DNA from: Tessaracoccus flavescens | GTDB lineage: Bacteria; Actinomycetota; Actinomycetes; Propionibacteriales; Propionibacteriaceae | Reading direction: 5' to 3' | DNA length: 64,000 nt | Assembly (NCBI RefSeq): GCF_001998865.1 | Contig: NZ_CP019607.1 | Location: forward strand, 1,612,001-1,676,000 | Part shown: piece after piece, positions 26,836 to 34,784 of the stretch | Layout of the letters: every line of letters starts with the position of its first letter | Position numbering within the stretch: position 1 is the first letter of the stretch | Notes under the pieces: generated by a model | Databases searched by the model: none | The model's input: the letters and a program-made list of their open reading frames with translations, nothing else | Told to the model about the DNA's origin: nothing | Position numbers and translations under genes: made by a program

Positions 26836-27140
26836 CTACCGGTTGTAGGCCGCGGGCTCTGCGTCCGGGTACTGCGCGTCGAGTTCGTTGAAGTACGCCA
26901 GCGCCGAGGACAGGGCGTTGGTGATGTGCAGGGTGAGCTGGTCGTCTGTCGCTCCGTGCTGGAAGTCGCCCGGGTGCCTGGTGGAGACGCGCAGTCCGCC
27001 GTCGCCCTGTTCGACGGAGATATGCGGATAGAGCCTGCTGGCGTGGACGTCGTTTGCGCTCGGCCTCTGCTGCCCCTTTCCTCGCCTGAGGCCCTGCCTC
27101 AGACGTAGTCGGTGGGTGGTTGGCCCGGGGACTGGGGACG
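26836..27140 (-). pseudogene. Chimeric duplicate: YbjN 3' end fused to copied neighbour DNA
   Basis: 26836-27054 repeats, with few changes, the 3' part of the YbjN-family gene at 29019-29241 (NDVHASRLYPHISVEQGDGG...AYNR and stop). From about 27055 to 27140 the sequence instead matches 25936-26020, the convergent 3' ends of the two membrane genes. The resulting 109-codon open frame has an unrelated basic N-terminus (GPTTHRLRLRQGLRRGKGQQRP). It is best read as a by-product of segmental duplication rather than a working gene. Confidence 0.75.
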
Positions 27141-27204
27141 GCGTGCGGGGTCGTTCGTGGGGCATCTACCCAGGAGCGGTTGGCTTCAGGTAACCGTCCG
27201 AGCG

Positions 27205-28980
27205 TCAGGACCGCGCCACTCGCAAGATCGACTCGCGGACCTCGGTGACGATGCGGGCGACGATGCCCCGGAGTGGGCCCGGGACGGTGAACCTGTCGGT
27301 GCCGGTGCTCCGAAGCAGCCCGATCGTGGCCAACTCACGCAGGTGTTCGATGCCGACCTGGCGGAATGGTTCCAGCAACTCGCGCGAGGGGACGGAACCA
27401 TGGGCGAGAAGCAGTTGGGTTCCGGGTAGCTCGGCGAGTTCCGCGGCGAGCGCCTGCCCGCCTTCGATGTCCTCGAGGAGTGTGGACATGAGCAGTTCGA
27501 GGGCGCTCATCGTCATGGTGAGAGTCGCGATGTGATCGTCCAGCCCGTAGCCACCCAAGGCGAGCACCCCCAGGTCAACGACGAAGCCCGCCCGCAGGTC
27601 GGCCTCGTTGAACGCGCCAGATTCTGCCTCGTCGCCGGGCAGCACGCGGGTGCCCTTGACCTCGATCAGGCGGCTGTCCAGCAGTGCTTCCCACCATATG
27701 GCCAGCGTGGGGATCTCAGTCATGCTGCGAACGCGGAGGATGTGGTCGGTGGGGCGGTGAGACCGGCTGTTCACGCCTTTCGCTGCGATACCGATGAAAC
27801 CCGCGACCCGCTCGATGTCGGCACGACGCAGCGATCCTTTGTCAGTGAGTGGTTGTCCCTTCCCGATCCAGTCGAGGAGCGGTCCGATGCCCTTCACGAC
27901 GGGCAGGTCGGTGACAGCGACCGTCTCCTCGTCGGTCCCGGACGGCGACATCGCGAGATACAGCAGTTCCCCCAGTTCATCACCCAGGAGATTCGTGACG
28001 GTCGCATTGGCGACTGTCCACAAGTCTGTGGCCACTCCAAGCGAAATCCGGAAGCGCGTGTAGGCCTCAAGCGTGTAGAGGTAGGCGTCGACGTCCAGTT
28101 CATCCTCGAGTTCCAGTACCCGATCGACGATGGATGCCATGTGCGTCGGCTTCCTGAGGTCGAGCTTTGCCTCACCGGCGAGATCGATCAGGTCCCGAAA
28201 GGCGATCATGGCCCCGTCCAAGGCCTCGGATGGCGTGCCCTCTTTCTCAAGGAAGCCCTGGAAGCCCTTGACCATGCGTCGTGCCGACGAGGACAGTCGC
28301 GGCGAAGCAGGCTGCCTGCGTAGCCCGGCCCGGTGGGCTCCCAGGATCCGCGAGGCCATGGACTCAATGCTGACTCCCTCGTCCTCGGCGGCCGCGATGA
28401 GGTAGGAACAGACAGCTAGCGCAGCCCCGTGCAGCACGGCCTTGCCCGCATGAACGCGGATCAGGACGGTGGTGCCGTTGAAGGCCTCGCCGGCGCGCGC
28501 GAACTTGAGTGCGTCCTGCGCTGCGGCGTAGGCCGCCTTGTCGGGGTACCACTCGGCGATGAACTCGAGCTGGCGTCGATTGAGGCACCAGGAGTCGAGC
28601 AGCCCGAGCGAGACGCCGATCACCTGAGCCACCGTCGGCAGCCCCGGTAGGGGATCGGAGGGCACAACGGTCAGGAACTGCTGGGCCGCTTCGGCTCCCT
28701 CGAGACTGAACACCCTCGTGAATTCGGAGAGCACCGCGAGTGCCAGCTCCCGGTCCGGACCAACCGGTGTGCTGAGTTCGAGGTTGTGACGTTCAACAGC
28801 CAGGCCCAACGCTTCGTTGGCCCTGTCGAGGTCGAGGTCAGGATCGTCGAAGTCAACGCCCTCAGCGAGGAGCAGCGGCATGAGCTGTTCCAGCATCTGC
28901 TCTGCCTGTCCAGGTCGGTGGACGATACCTGCCGCCTTCATGGCCGCCTGCACCTCAGGGTCTGCGAACGGATCGTTCAT
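27205..28980 (-). CDS. Large hypothetical protein, 591 residues
   Basis: A mostly helical, acidic, cytoplasmic protein without a signal or membrane segment. No catalytic motif is recognised. The C-terminal 90 residues (LLEPFRQVGIEHLRELATIGLLRSTGTDRFTVPGPLRGIVARIV) look like a winged-helix or helical regulatory module. Its base composition is like that of its neighbours, and the gene is intact. It sits exactly between two copies of a YbjN-family 3' end, so it entered or was bracketed by duplication. Function unknown. Confidence 0.7.
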   Translation of the reverse strand: MNDPFADPEVQAAMKAAGIVHRPGQAEQMLEQLMPLLLAEGVDFDDPDLDLDRANEALGLAVERHNLELSTPVGPDRELALAVLSEFTRVFSLEGAEAAQQFLTVVPSDPLPGLPTVAQVIGVSLGLLDSWCLNRRQLEFIAEWYPDKAAYAAAQDALKFARAGEAFNGTTVLIRVHAGKAVLHGAALAVCSYLIAAAEDEGVSIESMASRILGAHRAGLRRQPASPRLSSSARRMVKGFQGFLEKEGTPSEALDGAMIAFRDLIDLAGEAKLDLRKPTHMASIVDRVLELEDELDVDAYLYTLEAYTRFRISLGVATDLWTVANATVTNLLGDELGELLYLAMSPSGTDEETVAVTDLPVVKGIGPLLDWIGKGQPLTDKGSLRRADIERVAGFIGIAAKGVNSRSHRPTDHILRVRSMTEIPTLAIWWEALLDSRLIEVKGTRVLPGDEAESGAFNEADLRAGFVVDLGVLALGGYGLDDHIATLTMTMSALELLMSTLLEDIEGGQALAAELAELPGTQLLLAHGSVPSRELLEPFRQVGIEHLRELATIGLLRSTGTDRFTVPGPLRGIVARIVTEVRESILRVARS

Positions 28981-29018
28981 GATGCAATTCTACGAGGCCG
29001 GGCCTCGCGTCGAGCTGG

Positions 29019-29462
29019 CTACCGGTTGTAGGCCGCGGGCTCTGCGTTCGGATACTGCGCGTCGAGCTCGTTGAAGTAGGCGAGCGCCGAGGACAGGGCG
29101 TTGGTGATGTGCAGGGTGAGCTGGTCGTCTGTCGCTCCGTGCTGGAAGTCGCCGGGGTGCCTGGTGGAGACGCGCAGCCCGCCGTCGCCCTGTTCGACGG
29201 AGATGTGCGGATAGAGCCGGCTGGCGTGGACGTCGTTGGCTCCGAGCAGGATCTTCTCGAACTCGGTGTTGGGCACGATCCGGCCCCACGAGCCGAGGAC
29301 CTGCAGGATGTCGCCCTCTCCCAGGAGGTAGATGTAGAACGCGTTGCCGTCCCAGATGGAGAGGAGGTCGCCGTCGCTGTCGACGGTGTAGCCGGCGCCC
29401 ATGCGGTCAAGCGTGGCGAGCACGCGCTCGTGGGTGAGGGGTGTGACGCGGTTCGAGGCCAT
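29019..29462 (-). CDS. YbjN-domain protein
   Basis: A 147-residue protein of the YbjN/sensory-transduction-regulator type: LTHERVLATLDRMGAGYTVDSDGDLLSIWDGNAFYIYLLGE and later VSTRHPGDFQHGATDDQLTLHITNALSSALAYFNELDAQYP. The fold resembles type III secretion chaperones and is common in actinobacteria. The exact role is not known. Its last 220 bp are duplicated at 26836-27054. A 28-bp repeat lies just upstream of its start. Confidence 0.82.
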   Translation of the reverse strand: MASNRVTPLTHERVLATLDRMGAGYTVDSDGDLLSIWDGNAFYIYLLGEGDILQVLGSWGRIVPNTEFEKILLGANDVHASRLYPHISVEQGDGGLRVSTRHPGDFQHGATDDQLTLHITNALSSALAYFNELDAQYPNAEPAAYNR

Positions 29463-29464
29463 GA

Positions 29465-29553
29465 CCCAACCCTAGGTGGGGGCGGATCAGGTCTGCCAGC
29501 TGCTGCGACACGCGCACACCAACCCCCCAACCCTAGGTGGGGGCGGATCAGGT
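29465..29553. repeat. 28-bp direct repeat, 61 bp apart
   Basis: CCCAACCCTAGGTGGGGG followed by CGGATCAGGT occurs at 29465-29492 and again at 29526-29553. The second copy supplies the last codon and stop (ACC TGA) of the scramblase-like gene. The first copy is immediately upstream of the YbjN start. Confidence 0.85.
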
Positions 29554-30126
29554 GCTGCTGCCGCTGCCCTTCATCCGGATCAGGTCGAGCGCGACCGCGG
29601 TGCCGAGGATGAGCAGCCGGCTCGGCCTGTTGACCCGCGGGTCGATCGACAGCACGTAGCGGCTGTGCCCCATGAACGCCCGGCTGAACCCGGCCCACTC
29701 CTTGGTGACGCGAGCGACCTCGAAGCCGTTGTCGAGGATCTGGTAGTCGTAGTCGAAGAACCCGCCCTCGAAGCTGAGCAGGGTTCCGTCGACGCTCTGC
29801 GCCTCCACGACGGTGCGGAAGAACGTCAGCTTCTGCCTGACGGTGCCGACGGGGTTGCCGACCGGGTCGCTCAGCTCGTAGGTGTCCATGCCCCAGTTGT
29901 GCACGTCGTTGAGCCCGAGCAGGGGCGAGCCGTCGGCCTCGTAGAGTGCGAACACGCGCGGGCCGGCGAGGAACCGCGACATCCCGGAGTCCAGGCCCGC
30001 GAACTGCCCGACGACGCCGCCGTTGGCGTCGAGGATCTCGAAGTCGTTGGCCATGAACGAGGTGATCTGCTGCAGCACGAGGACGTCGTGGTCGAGGATG
30101 CTGGTCGGATATGGCTGTTCATCCAT
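29548..30126 (-). CDS. LURP-one-related / phospholipid scramblase-like protein
   Basis: A 192-residue protein with the tubby-like barrel pattern of the LURP-one/scramblase group: ITSFMANDFEILDANGGVVGQF, SRFLAGPRVFALYEADGSPLLGL, KLTFFRTVVEAQSVDGTLLSFEGGFFDYDYQIL, and a hydrophobic C-terminal segment. Bacterial members are often annotated this way, but scramblase activity has not been shown. It is followed by the YbjN gene on the same strand. Confidence 0.78.
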   Translation of the reverse strand: MDEQPYPTSILDHDVLVLQQITSFMANDFEILDANGGVVGQFAGLDSGMSRFLAGPRVFALYEADGSPLLGLNDVHNWGMDTYELSDPVGNPVGTVRQKLTFFRTVVEAQSVDGTLLSFEGGFFDYDYQILDNGFEVARVTKEWAGFSRAFMGHSRYVLSIDPRVNRPSRLLILGTAVALDLIRMKGSGSST

Positions 30127-30266
30127 GCGGTTCAGTATGAACCGGCCGTAGGTCGGCGGGCGGCGCGGAGGAGTGCTGCGGGCCGGGATCGCCGTCGGAG
30201 GAGGGTGGGTCGCGCCCGGCGTTTGTGGGATCTCGCGGCTCCTGCCCTATACTCATCGTCGTCTCG

Positions 30267-30338
30267 GGGCATTAACTCAATTGGTAGAGTGCCACCTTTG
30301 CAAGGTGGAAGTTAGGGGTTCGAGTCCCCTATGCTCCA
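30267..30338 (+). tRNA. tRNA-Ala (anticodon UGC)
   Basis: The cloverleaf can be folded by eye. The acceptor stem is GGGGCAT/ATGCTCC (one G-U pair) with discriminator A; the anticodon stem is CCACC/GGTGG with loop TTTGCAA, so the anticodon is TGC; the T arm is AGGGG-TTCGAGT-CCCCT. The CCA end is not encoded. A strong hairpin at 30384-30415 may end the transcript. The tRNA borders the accessory region to its right. Confidence 0.96.
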
Positions 30339-30383
30339 CGGCGGGTGTCACAAAGAATGTGGCCCCATCGAAGCAGTAAATGG

Positions 30384-30415
30384 CTGGCCAGAGGTCCATC
30401 GGGGCCTCTGGCCAG
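30384..30415. terminator. Terminator hairpin after tRNA-Ala
   Basis: CTGGCCAGAGG (30384-30394) and CCTCTGGCCAG (30405-30415) make a perfect 11-bp stem with a 10-base loop. It stands between the tRNA and the 3' end of the leftward transposase gene (30515), so it could serve both. Confidence 0.7.
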
Positions 30416-30514
30416 ACCTATCTCACTACTTCTGTACCTCGGCAGCCGGGCTGGGCCTCCGCGCGGCCTGTTTCGAGGGCCCTTCGCCGCTCGAAGACGC
30501 CATCGCCGTGGGTG

Positions 30515-32260
30515 CTACTTCGTCTGGACGCTTCTCTTGCCGGGGGACTTGGCTGTCCGCTTCACCGTGACCCAGGGCGTCGTCGTGGGCCCGGTGCGCT
30601 CAGAACCGGGTGGTGCCTGAGCGCGTCGCGGCCTGGTGAACTTGCGTTGGCGGTGCAGCGCCTTGGTGGGCCGTGCCTGAGGCAGGGGCTCGATCAGGGC
30701 GTCATCTGCGATCTGGGGCGGAGTGCCCACGTCGTAGCCATAGCGCGTCATCAGCAAGGAGGCGTTGACCGCAGCGAGGATGAACGACAGCAGGATGCCG
30801 TTGCGCTCAGTGCCCCGCACACGGGTCGAGTGTCGCATCAGTCGGGCGTGGTGCGTCTTGACGCAGGCGTTGGTCGACTCCACGGCGGAGCGGCGACCGT
30901 AGGACGCCTTCCACTTCGTGGTGCCGTAGAGCAGCCGCTGACGGAGGTTGAGCAGGTCGTCGGGACCGAGCGTCACCGTCGTGCCGCACGAACAGGAGGT
31001 TCCCCTGACACATTGCGTCGTCGGATAGCGGGAGGGATCGAGACGCATCGACTTGGAGTGGTTGGCGCAACGCATCGTGCCTGAGAGCACGGGGTCTCGG
31101 TAACGCTGTGTGCCCCGCTCGTAGTTCGGCGCTCCCATGGGAGTGAAGGCGTGGTACTTGCGCCGGTCGTACTGCTCGGCCAAGAGTGCCTTGGCTTCGG
31201 CGCTCATGCCGAGTGCATAGCCGCCCAAGGTCCGCAGGTCAGCGGGCAGGGTGTCCTTGTACAGGCCACCGTCCACGAAGACCGTGCCGGGAATGGGGCC
31301 TGGCCTCCGGGTGCGCTGGTTCTTGTGGAGATCAAGGACCTGCTCGACGCCCCGGGACCACACCTCGCGTGCCCACTGCTCGGTGTCGAGGTAGGTGTAT
31401 CCACGGTCGACCAGGACCGTGGTGGGTTTGCGGTCGGCAGCGATCATGGCGTCGATGAGCGCCAGCCCACCCTCCGCCTTGTAGGTGCCAGCAGGGAAGA
31501 GGGATGCGCCCCGGATCAGTCCCGGTCTAGCCTGCCCGCCGACCTCGGGAACATCCACCGAGAGGTGCAGGTCCCACCCGCAGAAGACACCCTTGCGGTT
31601 CCGGTTCTTCCCTGCCCGGTATCCGTCACGGGCGTCGGGGTCGACGGTGTGCTGATGCCGCCCGTCAGCACCTTGAAGGGGCCAGCCCGGCTCGTTCTTG
31701 GGTGCGTCGCCTTCCAGCGCGTCCAACTCGGGCAGGGAGTCTTCGGGGATGTCGGCCTTCATGAGATGCTTCCACGACCGTCTCCGGGCATGGGCCTCGT
31801 AGTCGGTGGAGTCCACAGCCTGAGCGTCAGTCTGGGCGATCTGGGGCGGGATGAAGTCGCTGGCCAGGGAGGTCATGAACTCCGCCAGACCCATCCCCAA
31901 GCGGGCGTCGGTGACTTCGCCCGTCCCCTCGTCGATGCGTTCCTTCATGGCAGTGCTCAGTTCGGTAACCGCCTGCTCGATAAGGGCGTAGGACCACAAT
32001 CGTTCGATCCCGAGCACCTCCCGTTGAGCCGGGGTGAGTCGAACGACCACCTGCGCGGCATCAGAGAGCAGGAGTTCCCCGAAACCTTCGAGGGCCGCGA
32101 TCTGGAGCACGGTGAAGAGGGCCTCATAGGTGTAGGACCGCTTGCGTCCTCGGTGAGCGGTCATGTCCTGTTGGCACTGCTGGGTCACCCGCGAGGCTCG
32201 GACGATGGCCAGCGCGCGATTGAACGTCGAGGTGTCGACGGGTCCGGTACGCCACCTCAT
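30515..32260 (-). CDS. DDE transposase
   Basis: A 581-residue transposase related to the IS4/IS1182 type. Likely catalytic residues: Asp in AVDSTDYEAHARRR, Asp in TTVLVDRGYTYLD, and Glu in SYGRRSAVESTNACVK. A Cys cluster (MRCANHSKS...QCVRGTSCSCG) lies before the Glu. The basic C-terminal 60 residues may bind DNA. Its ATG overlaps the stop of the upstream recombinase-like gene (ATGA at 32257-32260). That pairing, and the lack of nearby inverted repeats, is unusual for a simple insertion sequence. It appears full length. Confidence 0.82.
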   Translation of the reverse strand: MRWRTGPVDTSTFNRALAIVRASRVTQQCQQDMTAHRGRKRSYTYEALFTVLQIAALEGFGELLLSDAAQVVVRLTPAQREVLGIERLWSYALIEQAVTELSTAMKERIDEGTGEVTDARLGMGLAEFMTSLASDFIPPQIAQTDAQAVDSTDYEAHARRRSWKHLMKADIPEDSLPELDALEGDAPKNEPGWPLQGADGRHQHTVDPDARDGYRAGKNRNRKGVFCGWDLHLSVDVPEVGGQARPGLIRGASLFPAGTYKAEGGLALIDAMIAADRKPTTVLVDRGYTYLDTEQWAREVWSRGVEQVLDLHKNQRTRRPGPIPGTVFVDGGLYKDTLPADLRTLGGYALGMSAEAKALLAEQYDRRKYHAFTPMGAPNYERGTQRYRDPVLSGTMRCANHSKSMRLDPSRYPTTQCVRGTSCSCGTTVTLGPDDLLNLRQRLLYGTTKWKASYGRRSAVESTNACVKTHHARLMRHSTRVRGTERNGILLSFILAAVNASLLMTRYGYDVGTPPQIADDALIEPLPQARPTKALHRQRKFTRPRRAQAPPGSERTGPTTTPWVTVKRTAKSPGKRSVQTK

Positions 32261-33216
32261 CGACGCACCAGCCCGGCAGCCGCGAACAGGTATTCGTCGT
32301 GCTCGATGCGCTGTGCCACGTAGGGAGCGATGACTTCCAGCGACTTGGAGGACACGGTGCCCGCGATGGTCATGAACTCACTGATCCGCAGGTTCTGGGC
32401 GAGGACGTCTGCCATCCAGGTCGTCCGGAGCCGCGCAGGGCGGAAGGCCAGCCACTCGGGCCACTGCACGTTCTGGCGCAGTGCCCCCAGCGGGTCCTTG
32501 GCCGTCTCCTTGTGCACCCCGACCAAGGGCTCCTCCGGGTAGCGGTCGCACAGGTCGAGCAGGTGCTCGACGTACTGGCTGCGTACGGGCACCACTCGGT
32601 CCTCCAGGAGGATCACGACCAGTCGTGGGTCCTGGGGATGCGCCTTGACCGTCTCGGCGGTAACAGCCAGCATCTCGCCGGGCTTCACACCCGCACCCAG
32701 GCCCAGCGTCAGCATCGCCGTGGCCACGCGCTCGCGGTGGTCCGTGGCCTGAGACTTCGCTGCGGCCCAGAGCGCCTCCACCTCCTCGGCACCGTAGGGC
32801 GGCTGGATCGTGTGGTTGGTGGCGAACGGCTTGGGCGGCGGAGGCCAAGGGGCCTTCTTGGTGCAAGCCGCACCGACACGACGGAGATAGCCACGGCGCG
32901 TCGATTGGGTCTCGGTGGCCAGGTGCCTCAGCGCCGTCGCGCAGTATCGCTCAACGTAGTCGGGCACGAAGATGCTCTCCAGGTCGAGAGAGAGCCCCTC
33001 GCGGTGAGCCCACGCCAGGAAGTGGGCCACAGTGCCCAGACAGTGGTGAGCCGAGGCCACCGATACGTAGTCAGCCGCCCTGGAGGCCGTGATCGCGACC
33101 GGGCGCACGATCTCCCAGACCTCGGCAGGCATAAGGTGCGCAGCCGGGCGATAGTTGGCGAACACGCCTTCGGGGGTCGTCACGACGACGCCTCCGATGA
33201 CGCGATGCTTGGGCAC
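32257..33216 (-). CDS. Degenerate tyrosine-recombinase-like protein
   Basis: A 319-residue protein with the overall phage-integrase plan. The N-terminal SAM-like helical domain spans about 60-130. The catalytic half begins with TLGLGAGVKPGEMLAVTAETV, where the first catalytic Arg appears as Lys (GVKPGE rather than GxRxGE). Near the end, RPARLRTTWMADVLAQNLRISEFMTIAG matches the HxxR box without its His, and the nucleophile region is SLEVIAPYVAQR with a possible Tyr. The protein may bind or bend DNA rather than cut it. The GTG start at 33216 follows GGAGGT. It is coupled to the DDE transposase. Confidence 0.7.
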   Translation of the reverse strand: MPKHRVIGGVVVTTPEGVFANYRPAAHLMPAEVWEIVRPVAITASRAADYVSVASAHHCLGTVAHFLAWAHREGLSLDLESIFVPDYVERYCATALRHLATETQSTRRGYLRRVGAACTKKAPWPPPPKPFATNHTIQPPYGAEEVEALWAAAKSQATDHRERVATAMLTLGLGAGVKPGEMLAVTAETVKAHPQDPRLVVILLEDRVVPVRSQYVEHLLDLCDRYPEEPLVGVHKETAKDPLGALRQNVQWPEWLAFRPARLRTTWMADVLAQNLRISEFMTIAGTVSSKSLEVIAPYVAQRIEHDEYLFAAAGLVRR

Positions 33217-33323
33217 GGCCTACCTCCGTTGTGTTTTTGGGGCCTATAAGACCCATCGGCACAACTATAGTAAGGAACCCCGACAATCCTGGAATCGAGA
33301 GCGGCTGGCTCTAGGCTGAGGAC

Positions 33324-33656
33324 ATGCCCAGGTCCGGAGGAGACGCCGCCCCGCGTGAGTACGTCGCGCGTGGTCAGTGGCCCACGGGCAGGCTCCGCAA
33401 GGACGCTCCCGCCAGCGCGGTCTACGCGCAGGAGTTCGTGAACCGGCTGCTGAAGGCGTTGGAGGCCAGGGGCAATCCGTCGCTGCGCAGCATCGAGCGT
33501 GAGGCCAGGGTGAGCAGGCGGACCGTGGAGCGGGTGCTCGCAGGTGAGGTGCTGCCGGACTTCGGAGCCCTTGCCCGCTTGGAGCAGTGGCTGGAGGCCG
33601 ACCTGTGGCCGGGGCAGGACCTGAGGGAACACGGACGCACGGATCACCCATCCTGA
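33324..33656 (+). CDS. Small helix-turn-helix regulator
   Basis: A 110-residue protein with a helix-turn-helix of the Cro/XRE kind: NPSLRSIEREARVSRRTVERVLAGEVLPDFGALARLEQWL. It diverges from the recombinase-transposase pair with a gap of about 107 bp, as a regulator would. A TAGGCT hexamer lies 8 bases before the ATG and no strong ribosome site is visible, so the message may be short-leadered. Confidence 0.72.
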   Translation: MPRSGGDAAPREYVARGQWPTGRLRKDAPASAVYAQEFVNRLLKALEARGNPSLRSIEREARVSRRTVERVLAGEVLPDFGALARLEQWLEADLWPGQDLREHGRTDHPS

Positions 33657-33706
33657 TCCTCTCGCGGTCAGGTGGTCGATCTCGCGCGCCCAGATTGGGC
33701 GCGCGG

Positions 33707-33952
33707 TCATCGGGGCCGACGCCCCCGCATCGTGTCGGTGGGCTGGTAGATGCCCCGTCGCACCGTGCGCAGTTCGCCGCGCGCCACGAGCCGGGTGATG
33801 GCGTCCTGGACCTGCTTGGGGGTCACGTGAGGGTGGTCTCGCTGGACAGCCTGGACGGCTTTGTAGGTTGGGAACTCGGTGCTGTCCCCCAGGAGGTCGC
33901 GGAGCAGTTGGGTGAGGTTCGGGACTCCCGCTGCCCGGAGGCGCTCGTTCAT
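33707..33952 (-). CDS. Small winged-helix-like protein
   Basis: An 81-residue basic protein: LTQLLRDLLGDSTEFPTYKAVQAVQRDHPHVTPKQVQDAITRLVARGELRTVRRGIYQP. The pattern of three helices followed by an arginine-rich wing suggests DNA binding. The start overlaps the stop of the 188-residue gene upstream (ATGA, 33949-33952), so they are made together. It is a possible accessory regulator of the mobile region. Confidence 0.6.
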   Translation of the reverse strand: MNERLRAAGVPNLTQLLRDLLGDSTEFPTYKAVQAVQRDHPHVTPKQVQDAITRLVARGELRTVRRGIYQPTDTMRGRRPR

Positions 33953-34515
33953 GCACCCGGCGTCGTCTTGGGCACCGGGTCAGGGCCGATCAGTGAGCGC
34001 ACCCGCCCCCAGTTCGCCGTCCCTGCCCGGCGCTGCTGCCGTGCCGCCAGTTGCTGGGTCCAGTCGAGCCGGGCCACGTCAGTCCGCACGCGCTCTTCGA
34101 GTTCGGGAACTTCCTTCATTGCTGCCTCCAGGGTGTCGGTCGATGGACCGACTCTGTTGGAGGCAAGGGAAGATTTCGGCATTCGACCAGGAACCTGGTC
34201 CTTGTGTAGCACCTGCTCCACAAGCGCAAGGAGATGGCCCCGGAAGTGCTCTCCGGTGAGGGGGCTCGCCTCGATCCCGGCGATCTCATCGGCTTGGGCC
34301 CAGCGAGCGCCTTGCGAGGTCAATCGGAGTGTCTCGCGAGCCATCCCTGCCGAACGGGCCACTAGGTCATAGCCCCGCCGACGCTGCCCGGGCAGGTTCT
34401 CACCCGCCGCCTGCGCGAGTACCTCGTCGTTGCCCAGGGCCGACTCGACCGCGTAGGTCAGGGCCATCTGGATCACATCCGCCAGATCAAGAGGGACGAA
34501 CCGAGCGGAGAGCAC
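33949..34515 (-). CDS. Hypothetical protein, 188 residues, start uncertain
   Basis: No known family is recognised. The sequence is hydrophilic and helical (LDLADVIQMALTYAVESALGNDEVLAQAAGE...). The frame stays open upstream of the GTG at 34515, and that DNA reads protein-like (RNWDEWING), but no standard start with a ribosome site is found before the ISL3 element at 34785. The gene may begin at 34515 or may have lost its natural 5' end. It is coupled to the 81-residue gene. Confidence 0.5.
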   Translation of the reverse strand: MLSARFVPLDLADVIQMALTYAVESALGNDEVLAQAAGENLPGQRRRGYDLVARSAGMARETLRLTSQGARWAQADEIAGIEASPLTGEHFRGHLLALVEQVLHKDQVPGRMPKSSLASNRVGPSTDTLEAAMKEVPELEERVRTDVARLDWTQQLAARQQRRAGTANWGRVRSLIGPDPVPKTTPGA

Positions 34516-34784
34516 GCCGTTGATCCACTCGTCCCAGTTCCGGGCCCGGTGGCGCTCGCGTGGGGCTGGCCGATCTCTCTCTATGGGAGCAACGTAGCGG
34601 AGGAGGAGGTGATGGGTGAGCCTGGCCGGCGATCTGAAACACGCCGATCCGCGTACTCATGCCGAATCATTTTCTCGGACTCCCTCGGCTCGCAAAGCGG
34701 CAATCCAGGTTGGAGGAATCGCTTAGTGAAGCACCATCGAAAGACAAGCGCGAGCCCATTCCTGGCTGGAAAGAGCGTCAAACT

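Noticed and set aside
30300..30345. tRNA-Ala 3' end as an attachment site for the accessory region
   Set aside because: Reading through to 47 kb I found no second copy of the tRNA 3' sequence to serve as the other attachment site.
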